Below, piece by piece: positions 36,914 to 44,644 of a stretch of DNA of 64,000 bases. Below the pieces are notes generated by a model that was given only the letters and a program-made list of their open reading frames with translations, made no database searches and was not told the origin of the DNA. The translations under genes were made by a program, and so were the position numbers. Origin of the DNA: Vreelandella arcis (GTDB lineage: Bacteria; Pseudomonadota; Gammaproteobacteria; Pseudomonadales; Halomonadaceae); contig NZ_FNII01000007.1 of NCBI RefSeq assembly GCF_900103865.1, positions 124,001-188,000 on the forward strand, read 5' to 3'. Numbering within the stretch: position 1 is the stretch's first letter; each line of letters opens with the position of its first letter.

Positions 36914-39900
36914 GGCCTGGGGTAGCGGTTCGCTTCCCGCCAGCGCTCAAACCAGCGGCGCGGCTGAAACAGCCGCAACATTGGCTCACGATCCTGCAAC
37001 TCAACCCCCAAGCCTAGCCGGCCCAAACGCGCATAAAGTGCGCCGTTAGCGCTCTGATCAGCCAGCGTGAGGTCGGCCAACAGCAGCAGCGGCCCGCCGC
37101 TCAACTGCAGGTCATAGAGAGCCAACTGACTGTCGTTTAGGCCAAGCTGGGCGCTGCCCGCGATATCGCGCACGCTGAGTAGCCGCCCCAACCAATCACT
37201 TTCCCGGGCGCGGGCCAGAAATAATCGCGCGAGTAAGCCGCTATCGCGAAGACGCAGCCCTAAGCTGGCATTAAGGTTGACGGGCGTCTCCCAGGTGAGC
37301 GTGGCCTCGTTCATATCCAACTGCGCCCACCAGCCCGCATCGCTAGTCGCCTCGCCGCCCAACCTTAAGACATTGTCCAGACGCAGAAAGGAGTCGTTGG
37401 CGACAAAACGCATGGCGTCCAGATCGCCTTCGCTGAGTTCAAGCTGCATGTGGATGTCGCCGCGCAGCCGCTGCTCTAGCAGTGCAAGCTCGGTGCCGAA
37501 CGCCCTGAACGTCACGTCGCCTTCACCTTGCATACCGCGTAAAACAAGCTCGCTGGATAAACTCGCCTGGCCGTCCAGCAGCCTGACCCCAGCCCCTTCG
37601 GGCAAGTAGGCGTTATAGCGGGTAATGTCCGGCACATCGATGATCGGCAAGCTAATCCGGGTGGTGAAGAGCTCGGGCTGCGGGTCTTCGATGACGGCGG
37701 AAAAGGCATCGGTCGTGGTGGTGAGAGCCAGATGGCGGCCTTCCACATGGGGGCTGTCATCGCCCTGGCGGGCCAGCGAAAAGTGCGGGATGCCCAGGGA
37801 GAGCAGCGCCCGCTCGGCACTGTCCAACTGCGCGGTCAGCTCGCCACGCCCGCTGGCGCGGTAATCCAGAAAATCAACGCGCAGTGGATTGGCCACCACG
37901 CGAAGCCGGGTGGGCGCGGTCAGTCGGTCAGCCTTGAAGCCGCCCTGGGCCGACAGCTGCCCCTCACCGTCGAGGGCAAGCCCATGGGCATCGGGCAGAA
38001 AAGCGTTGAGAAAGCCCAGGTGCTGGACGCTGCCGGACAACGCGAACTGGCCACTTGGTTGGCCATTTTCGCGTTGAAAACGGCCTTCTTGGAGCGTTAG
38101 CGAGCTTGTCAGCGTGCTGTCATGACGCGCTTGCCGGGAGGCGTCGCTCACCTGCCACTCAAGGCGGCTGCCGCTGACGTCTAACGTGCTGGCATCCATC
38201 GCTGCCTGGTTGATGGTCAGGTCGAGCTGCATGTCGCTGGTGAGGCGGTGGGCGTTATTACCGGTTGACCAGTCGGTTACCCAGCGGCTGCCGGCGAGGG
38301 TGGCGTCGCCGCTCAGCTGGTCGGGCGTCAGGAGAAGCAGGCCTTGGCTACGCGCCTGGCCGCTGATCAGTCGCAGCGGCGCTGCATCGGGCAGGAAGGC
38401 GTCCACATAGCGTTGCAGCTCGCCAATGTCGGGCAGCGTCGCGTCCTCCCAGCGTAATGAACCCGTGGCATGACGGCGCGCGGCGTCAGGATCCAGCGGG
38501 CTGTTGGCGGTCAGCGTCAGCGAAGCGTCGGCCAGCAGGGGGCGGTCGTTGTGCTGCAGTCTTGCCTGGGTCAGGTTGAGCGTGGCGGCGAACGTCTCTG
38601 GTGTGGGCAAGTAGGCGTGAAGGGTGCCTTTCCCTTCCGCGGTAAAGGCCATTGCGCTAGCGCGCAGTGCATTTGCGGTGACGGTCACGTCTGCAGTATC
38701 TACGCGATTATCAGACAGCGTCATATCGACGGCGATCCGGCCATCACCGGCAAGGTTAATACCGCCGTCTAACTGGTCGGCGGCGGCCCGCTCAAGGTAG
38801 CGCTCCAGCATATCCAGCCGGCGTACCCGACCGTGCAGGCTGATGGCGGCTGAACCCGGCGCTTCGAGTTGATCGACGCGCTGGTTGTCGAGCACTGTGC
38901 TGAAATCAAGATGGGTCTCATCGGCATAGGGGATTGCCTGACGTGTGGTTTGGTGGTCAGCGATGACGACGTTTTCAAGCGTTGCGTCAAGGGTTAGCGT
39001 GTCGGGCGCGTCGGAGGGGACGCGCAACGCTATAACGCCATCTCCCTGGGCATTGTGTACCGGCGGCTGCTGCTCAGGACGCTGCCAGCTCGCTTCTTGT
39101 TGCTGCCCCAGGTAGGCTTCGTCGACCCGCAGGGCAAGCGCGGGGGCCGAGAGGGTCAACTGGCTGTTCGGTTGAAGATAGCCTTGCTCAAGGCGGATCT
39201 CGCCGTGTAGATCACCGCGGCCGTTGAGCGCCAGCCAGGGCAGGTCGCTAAGGTAGGGCATAAATACATCCCAGGCATCGGCATGGGCGCTTAGCGTAGC
39301 GTTGGCAGTGAGGGCTGAGACAAGGTCGGGGTTTAGCGTTCCTTCGGCGGTGGTCGGCGAAATACTGTCAAGCGTGGCGCTGGCGTCCAACTGGATATCA
39401 CGGGCCAGGGTGGCGTCGTCCTGTTCGCGCATTAGCCGACCCTCTGTTAAGCGTAAATGCGCTTGGGGAATGGCCAGGGTGTCGCGGCTGAGGGTGGTGT
39501 TGCTGATGTTAAAACGCCCTTCACCCTGAAGGGTGATATCGCCAAGCTGCAGTTCACGGATGCCCTCGGCGTCCAGCGCGACAATGTGAATGTCGCCGCG
39601 CAACAAGGCCATTAACGAAAGTTCCAGCGTGGCGCGGTCTGCGTTGAGCGTCAGATTGAGGGCGCCGTCATCGCGACTTAGCGCTAACCCCTCGACCTCC
39701 CAACGACCCGGATGACGACTACTGCCCTGTTCCCAGCGGATATCCACACCGGGGGCTTGTGACAGCCGCTCGGGGAGCCATTGACTGTTGAGCAGCCAGT
39801 AGCTCCCCGCCAGCCAAATGAGCATAAGGCCGAACGCAATGCCCAAGATAATGACGAGCCAACGCGGTATGCGTCGCTGGTTGGCGAGGGCATGCGCTGG

Positions 39901-39930
39901 GTCTTTGGTGTCTGGCGGTCGCGATGGCAT
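36910..39930 (-). CDS. YdbH-family AsmA-like intermembrane (phospho)lipid transport protein
   Basis: A 1006-residue protein anchored by one membrane helix at about residues 22-45 (RWLVIILGIAFGLMLIWLAGSYW). A very long beta-rich repeat region follows, and the C-terminus matches the domain named dicarboxylate transport in YdbH. AsmA-like proteins such as YdbH, TamB and YhdP are thought to form hydrophobic grooves that carry phospholipids from the inner to the outer membrane. The partners YnbE and YdbL that flank ydbH in Escherichia coli are not next to it here. AGGA lies 8 bases before the ATG at 39930; a frame extending to 40224 is rejected. Confidence 0.8.
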   Translation of the reverse strand: MPSRPPDTKDPAHALANQRRIPRWLVIILGIAFGLMLIWLAGSYWLLNSQWLPERLSQAPGVDIRWEQGSSRHPGRWEVEGLALSRDDGALNLTLNADRATLELSLMALLRGDIHIVALDAEGIRELQLGDITLQGEGRFNISNTTLSRDTLAIPQAHLRLTEGRLMREQDDATLARDIQLDASATLDSISPTTAEGTLNPDLVSALTANATLSAHADAWDVFMPYLSDLPWLALNGRGDLHGEIRLEQGYLQPNSQLTLSAPALALRVDEAYLGQQQEASWQRPEQQPPVHNAQGDGVIALRVPSDAPDTLTLDATLENVVIADHQTTRQAIPYADETHLDFSTVLDNQRVDQLEAPGSAAISLHGRVRRLDMLERYLERAAADQLDGGINLAGDGRIAVDMTLSDNRVDTADVTVTANALRASAMAFTAEGKGTLHAYLPTPETFAATLNLTQARLQHNDRPLLADASLTLTANSPLDPDAARRHATGSLRWEDATLPDIGELQRYVDAFLPDAAPLRLISGQARSQGLLLLTPDQLSGDATLAGSRWVTDWSTGNNAHRLTSDMQLDLTINQAAMDASTLDVSGSRLEWQVSDASRQARHDSTLTSSLTLQEGRFQRENGQPSGQFALSGSVQHLGFLNAFLPDAHGLALDGEGQLSAQGGFKADRLTAPTRLRVVANPLRVDFLDYRASGRGELTAQLDSAERALLSLGIPHFSLARQGDDSPHVEGRHLALTTTTDAFSAVIEDPQPELFTTRISLPIIDVPDITRYNAYLPEGAGVRLLDGQASLSSELVLRGMQGEGDVTFRAFGTELALLEQRLRGDIHMQLELSEGDLDAMRFVANDSFLRLDNVLRLGGEATSDAGWWAQLDMNEATLTWETPVNLNASLGLRLRDSGLLARLFLARARESDWLGRLLSVRDIAGSAQLGLNDSQLALYDLQLSGGPLLLLADLTLADQSANGALYARLGRLGLGVELQDREPMLRLFQPRRWFERWREANRYPRP

Positions 39931-40038
39931 AAATCGATCCTTGAAGATGACTCCTGCTAGTCCATGTTTTATGGCATTATGCGCGACGTAAGCCCGCAAT
40001 CGACTTTTGATTTCAACGCTAAGCAGACAGCCAACGTC

Positions 40039-40752
40039 ATGTTCCAGGAATTTTACACGCAGCGCGGAGAGTATGTAGTTATCTCCGCTGAGCAGGCCAG
40101 CCACTTCGCCAAGGGTGTGGCGGGTGACTACAACCCGATTCATAATCCGGATGCGCGGCGTTTTTGCGTGCCGGGGGATCTTCTCTTTGCGCTGGTGTTG
40201 GCAAAGTTTGGTTTGTCTCGGCACATGGAGTTTCGTTTCACCAATATGGTGGGCGCCGATACGCCGCTGGTGTTCAGCGAAGCGGATAATGGCGAGCTAC
40301 AGGTATGCGATGAAGGCGGTAAATGCTATTTGCAGGTCGTGCGGTGGGGTGAGTGGACCTACGATGCCTCGGTGATCGAGGCGTTTGCCCGCTGTTATGT
40401 GGCGTTTTCGGGCAAGAATTTCCCTCACTACCTGACACCGCTAATGGAGCAGCACGGCGTGATGTTTAACCCCAAGCGCCCGCTGGTGATTTACGACAGC
40501 ATGGGGTTTTCGCTCGAGCGGTTAGACGGCGTATCGCCTGGACTAACGCTTAGCCACTCGTCGTTGGATGTGCAAGGTAAACGCGCCGATGCGCTGTTGG
40601 AATTTGCCATTCAATCCGAGGGTGAGCCGGTCGGTGTGGGCTCGAAAAAGCTCGTGGTCAGTGGGCTTTGCCCCTATGACGCGGATGAAATGGCGGCAAT
40701 TGTGGATGAATTTTATCGACTTAAAGCCGCCTACCTGGCGTCGGTTGATTAA
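40039..40752 (+). CDS. DUF3581 protein with MaoC/hotdog-like motif
   Basis: A 237-residue protein of the DUF3581 family. The segment FAKGVAGDYNPIHNPDARRF at about 25-44 matches the hydratase-2 motif of MaoC hotdog enzymes (GDxNPIHxD). The PGDLLFALVLAKFGLS helix that follows also fits. It could hydrate or bind an acyl thioester, but no activity is known to me for the family. The chosen ATG gives a family-like start; no convincing ribosome site precedes it, and an earlier ATG at 39964 is possible. It diverges from the ydbH-like gene. Confidence 0.75.
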   Translation: MFQEFYTQRGEYVVISAEQASHFAKGVAGDYNPIHNPDARRFCVPGDLLFALVLAKFGLSRHMEFRFTNMVGADTPLVFSEADNGELQVCDEGGKCYLQVVRWGEWTYDASVIEAFARCYVAFSGKNFPHYLTPLMEQHGVMFNPKRPLVIYDSMGFSLERLDGVSPGLTLSHSSLDVQGKRADALLEFAIQSEGEPVGVGSKKLVVSGLCPYDADEMAAIVDEFYRLKAAYLASVD

Positions 40753-40833
40753 GCGAGCAAGCCAAGTGCGACGTTAGTGGAAGTGGCTGCCCTCAACGCT
40801 TAGTGTGCGGTACGCTTAGCCTCACTGACTTGA

Positions 40834-40852
40834 AGCAGGGAATTACCCTGCT
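40834..40852. repeat. Hairpin in the leader of the TRAP operon
   Basis: AGCAGGG at 40834-40840 and CCCTGCT at 40846-40852 form a perfect 7-bp stem with loop AATTA. It ends 20 bases before the dctP start. It could be an operator or a leader hairpin; no T-tract follows, so it is not a terminator. Confidence 0.55.
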
Positions 40853-40872
40853 AAACCCAAATGAGGCGCTGC

Positions 40873-41856
40873 ATGAACCGACGCAAACTGTTAACACTCG
40901 CCGTTGCCGCCAGCTCACTGGCCGTGGTTTCTCTCAATGCTCAGGCCCGTGACTTCCGCTTGGGCTTGATTACGCCTGCCCAGCACCTGTGGTCGACCGA
41001 GGCGGAAGCCTTTGCGGAGACGCTCCACGAGCGCTCAGACGGCGAACATAGCGTGTCGGTATTTCCTGCGCAGCAGCTCGGTAATGAAGCGCAGATGGTT
41101 CAGCAGCTGCAAAGCGGTGCGCTGGACATGGCCTTTCTGACCATTGCCGAAATTTCCAACCGGATACCTGATTTTGGCGCGCTCTATGCGCCTTATCTGG
41201 TCGACGACGTCAACCACGCCGCGCGGCTATTACGTTCAGATGCCGCCGGCGAGCTACTCGACCTGATGCCGCAAGGCGTCGGGTTGGTGGGCGTTGGCTA
41301 CGGCATGGTGGGCATGCGCCAAGTGCTCAGCCGAGACCCCATTGAGAGCGCTGACGACTTGCAAGGCCAGCGCCTGCGCATTACGCCGTTTGAGCCGATC
41401 CGCGATTTCTACACCGCAGCCGGTGCCGCCCCGGCGCCGATGCCGCTGCTCGAAGTCTACGACGCGCTGGCCAACGGCCAGGTCGACGCCATCGATATGG
41501 ACTTCGACTCCATTTTGATCCTCAAATTCTACGAGCAAGCCGAAAACCTGCTGATTTCCAACCACATGATGTTCCCCATGGTGGGCGTGGTATCCGGGCG
41601 CGTATGGCGCGAGCTTTCCGATGAGGATCGCGAGCTGATCGATACCACCATGGCCGAGCACCTGGAAAATGTGCTGGTGGGCTTTGAGGAAAAAGACGCC
41701 GCGCAGGAAGAAGAGATTCGCGCTATGGATATCAATATTGTTGAGGCGGACGCTGAGTTTTTCGCCGAGGCGATTGCCGAGTGGGAAGACATCTGGGCAC
41801 CCAAGGCGCCAATGTTAGATACCTTGCGCGCAGAAGCCGAACGCCTGCGCGAGTAA
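40873..41856 (+). CDS. TRAP transporter substrate-binding protein (DctP family)
   Basis: A 327-residue periplasmic protein with a signal peptide (MNRRKLLTLAVAASSLAVVSLNAQA, cleavage about residue 25). The DctP fold is recognisable: FPAQQLGNEAQMVQQLQSGALDMAF, the ligand-anchoring arginine in GQRLRITPFEPIRDFY, and VYDALANGQVDAIDMDFDSI. It captures an organic acid or similar solute for the adjacent permeases. GAGG six bases upstream favours ATG 40873 over 40861. It is first in a three-gene operon. The ligand is unknown. Confidence 0.92.
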   Translation: MNRRKLLTLAVAASSLAVVSLNAQARDFRLGLITPAQHLWSTEAEAFAETLHERSDGEHSVSVFPAQQLGNEAQMVQQLQSGALDMAFLTIAEISNRIPDFGALYAPYLVDDVNHAARLLRSDAAGELLDLMPQGVGLVGVGYGMVGMRQVLSRDPIESADDLQGQRLRITPFEPIRDFYTAAGAAPAPMPLLEVYDALANGQVDAIDMDFDSILILKFYEQAENLLISNHMMFPMVGVVSGRVWRELSDEDRELIDTTMAEHLENVLVGFEEKDAAQEEEIRAMDINIVEADAEFFAEAIAEWEDIWAPKAPMLDTLRAEAERLRE

Positions 41857-41904
41857 GCCGCTGGCAAAAGATTTCACGACCATTCACAAGAGTCATCCGC
41901 CCTC

Positions 41905-42465
41905 ATGCTGCAACGCCTTTCTTCGGGGCTTGCCCGTGGAGAAGAAATCGCCGCCGCTGCGTTAGCCGCGGCGGTGACGTGCTTAATCCTGACCAATATT
42001 GCGTTTCGCGTCTTGGGTAGCCCGCTCTATTGGGTAAGCGAGCTGGCCATTTACGCGATGATTTGGATGACCTTTCTGATTGCCGGCGCGGTTTTCAAGC
42101 GTCGCCAAGGCGTCGCGGTGACCTTGCTAAGCGACCTGCTGCCGCGCACCGGCCGTAAACTGGTGGGCCTATGGGTTGATGCCATGGTGTTGCTGTTTGC
42201 GGTATTGCTTGTGTGGCTTTGCTGGCGTTGGTATCAGCCGCTTACGCTTGCTCAGATGGGGTTTGATACCGGCGCCTTTCAGGGGCAAACCTTCAATTTT
42301 ATATACGCTGAGAACACGTCCACCTTAGGCATAAAAAAGTTCTGGGTGTGGTTAATTGTGCCCTGGTTTGCGCTTTCGCTGAGCCTGCACGGGCTTGCTA
42401 ATCTTTGGCAGTCGGTGCGCCAGTGGCGAGACCCCGCCGAAGAACCGAACACCGAGAGGTTATAA
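41905..42465 (+). CDS. TRAP transporter small permease (DctQ)
   Basis: A 186-residue membrane protein with four helices. It has the DctQ pattern (VSELAIYAMIWMTFLIAGAVFKRRQGVAVTLL) and an uncommon loop of about 40 residues between the third and fourth helices (DTGAFQGQTFNFIYAENTSTLGIKK). It pairs with the large permease 19 bases downstream and the binding protein 48 bases upstream to form a sodium-driven importer. Confidence 0.9.
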   Translation: MLQRLSSGLARGEEIAAAALAAAVTCLILTNIAFRVLGSPLYWVSELAIYAMIWMTFLIAGAVFKRRQGVAVTLLSDLLPRTGRKLVGLWVDAMVLLFAVLLVWLCWRWYQPLTLAQMGFDTGAFQGQTFNFIYAENTSTLGIKKFWVWLIVPWFALSLSLHGLANLWQSVRQWRDPAEEPNTERL

Positions 42466-42484
42466 TGATACGGGCGGTGCGCTT

Positions 42485-43750
42485 ATGACCATTGCGGTCT
42501 TTTTACTGCTTTTGCTGGGGGCCGTGCCCATTTCCCTGGTGCTGGCGCTTACCGCCATGTGGTACATCCAGGCATCCGACAATACGGTGCTGTTCGACTC
42601 CTATCCTCAGCAGCTGTTTAGCGCGATTGAAAGCTACGGTCTGCTGGCGATACCGCTATTTATGCTGGCGGGAGAGTTGATGAACGAAGGCGGCCTTACC
42701 CGGCGCTTGATTGCCCTGGCGCGTATTTTGGTGGGCGGCTTTCGGGGCGGGCTTGCCTATATCAACCTGGTCGCCAATATGATGATGGCGGCGATTATCG
42801 GCTCGGCTGCCTCGCAAATCGCGATTATGTCTCGCGCCATGGTGCCGGCCATGGAGCAGGAAGGCTACGACAAACCGTATAGTGCTGCGATCACCGCCGC
42901 GGGCGGGCTGCTGTCGCCGATTATTCCGCCCTCAATGCTGTTCGTGCTGTTTGGGGTGATGGCGCAAGTGCCGATTGCCGAGATGTTTATTGCCGGGCTT
43001 TTGCCGGGGTTACTCTTGGGGGCGAGTTTTTTCATCGTGATTGCCCTGGTGGGGCTGATTCAGCAATACCCTAAAGGCCAGTGGCCCAGCCGCCGCCAGG
43101 CAATGCACGATGCGCTGTGGGGGCTACCCGCGCTGTCGATTCCGGTGATTATTATCGGCGGCATTTTATGGGGCATCGCCACGCCCACCGAGTCGGCGGC
43201 GTTGGCCTCATTGGCGGCGTTACTTATGGGCCGTTTTGTGTATGGCGACCTGCGCTTGGGTCAAATGCCGCAGGTGCTCAAGCGCACGGCCGTCAACGCC
43301 GGGTTGGTCATCATGTTGATTGCCGCCGCCGGGGTGTTCGGCTGGGTGGTGATTTACGAGCAGCTGCCGCAAATGGCCGCCGAGTGGATTGCGGCCCTCA
43401 CCGCTGATCCGTTTGTCTTTTTGCTGATGGTGATTGGCGCACTGCTGCTGGTGGGGATGGTGATTGACGGCATTGCCGCGCTGATTTTGGTGGTGCCGAT
43501 TCTGATGCCCATCGCCGAAAACCAGTTTGCGATTAGCCCCTATCAGTTTGGCGTAGTGGTGTGCTTAACGCTGGTGATGGGGCTGTTAACGCCGCCCGTG
43601 GGGGCGGGGCTGTTCATCGCTTCTTCGATGACCGGCGCGCCACCGCTGAAAATCTTCCGCGCGCTGCTGCCCTTTCTGCTGGCAACGCTGGTGACTCTGG
43701 TGTTGCTCGCGTGGCTGCCGTGGTTAACCAACGGGTTAATCCAGCGTTAA
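42485..43750 (+). CDS. TRAP transporter large permease (DctM)
   Basis: A 421-residue permease with 11-12 helices and the DctM signatures. These include YGLLAIPLFMLAGELMNEGGLTRRLIALARILVG, GSAASQIAIMSRAMVPAMEQEGYDKPYSAAITAAGGLLSPIIPPSMLFVLFG, and LTPPVGAGLFIASS near the C-terminus. It carries the solute using the sodium gradient. The ATG at 42485 follows GGCGG; an upstream frame inside dctQ is rejected. It converges with a transglutaminase-like gene 18 bases away. Confidence 0.93.
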   Translation: MTIAVFLLLLLGAVPISLVLALTAMWYIQASDNTVLFDSYPQQLFSAIESYGLLAIPLFMLAGELMNEGGLTRRLIALARILVGGFRGGLAYINLVANMMMAAIIGSAASQIAIMSRAMVPAMEQEGYDKPYSAAITAAGGLLSPIIPPSMLFVLFGVMAQVPIAEMFIAGLLPGLLLGASFFIVIALVGLIQQYPKGQWPSRRQAMHDALWGLPALSIPVIIIGGILWGIATPTESAALASLAALLMGRFVYGDLRLGQMPQVLKRTAVNAGLVIMLIAAAGVFGWVVIYEQLPQMAAEWIAALTADPFVFLLMVIGALLLVGMVIDGIAALILVVPILMPIAENQFAISPYQFGVVVCLTLVMGLLTPPVGAGLFIASSMTGAPPLKIFRALLPFLLATLVTLVLLAWLPWLTNGLIQR

Positions 43751-43768
43751 TTCGCTTGGCGGCCAGTT

Positions 43769-44644
43769 TTAAGCGGCGCCACCCGTCAGCGGCATCACAT
43801 CCACTTCGACGTCCAACTGATGGTCGCCGCCGCCATTCATGACGCCTTTTAGCGGCGCCACATCGGCGTAGTCGCGCCCCCAACCCAGTACCGGGTGCTG
43901 CTCGCCGGCTACTGTGCCATTGGTCGGATCCAACGCCAGCCAGCCCCAGTCCGGAATCCAGGTGGCCAACCAGGCATGGGAGGCATCTGCGCCAATTAGA
44001 CGTGGCTGGCCGGGAGGCGGCTGGGTTTCCAGGTAGCCGCTGACGTAACGCGCCGCTAATCCTACCGAGCGCAGCGCGCCAATGGCGAGGTGGGCGAAGT
44101 CTTGGCATACGCCTCGCTGATGGGCGAGGACGTCGCTTAGTGGCGTGGCCAGGGTCGTGACACTGGGATCGTACTCGAAGGTATGGTAAATCAGTTGATT
44201 AAGGGCCAAGGCGGCTTCCACCAGCGGTCTGCCCGGAGTAAAGCAGCGGCGGGCAAACGTCGCCAGTTCGTCGTTGCGACGAATAAACGGTGAATCCAGG
44301 CGGTAAAGCTGCGTATCAAAACGGCTATCGTTATCCAACTGCTGGGCCACGCTTTCCCACGCCGCTGAATTGACAGGCAGCGGGCTCAGCGGCTGAGTGT
44401 GGAGCGGGGTGACCACCGTGACCTCCAAGGTTTGGTGGATCTCTTCCAAGGCGAAGTAAAGTACCCGATTACCGAAGACATCGCGCCGCTCGGCTTGAAC
44501 CTGCGGCACGGGACTGATGGTAAGTGCTGACGCCCCGCACTGTTGATGCGGGGTCTTGCGGGGTAGCACACGCGCTTCGCTGTGGCACAGGGTTACCGGC
44601 GCATCATAGTGGTAGCGAGTGGTGTGCCGCAGGGTGTAGTTCAT
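43769..44644 (-). CDS. Transglutaminase-like cysteine protease-fold protein
   Basis: A 291-residue protein with the bacterial transglutaminase N-terminal beta domain (residues 1-90). The transglutaminase core that follows has a complete triad: Cys180 in QRGVCQDFAHL, His223 in ASHAW, and Asp239 in LALDPTNG. Proteins of this kind hydrolyse or transfer peptide amides. Its ATG overlaps the stop of the upstream fusion gene (ATGA), so it is the last gene of a three-gene leftward operon with the ATP-grasp/alpha-E fusion and the DUF2126 protein. Confidence 0.9.
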   Translation of the reverse strand: MNYTLRHTTRYHYDAPVTLCHSEARVLPRKTPHQQCGASALTISPVPQVQAERRDVFGNRVLYFALEEIHQTLEVTVVTPLHTQPLSPLPVNSAAWESVAQQLDNDSRFDTQLYRLDSPFIRRNDELATFARRCFTPGRPLVEAALALNQLIYHTFEYDPSVTTLATPLSDVLAHQRGVCQDFAHLAIGALRSVGLAARYVSGYLETQPPPGQPRLIGADASHAWLATWIPDWGWLALDPTNGTVAGEQHPVLGWGRDYADVAPLKGVMNGGGDHQLDVEVDVMPLTGGAA

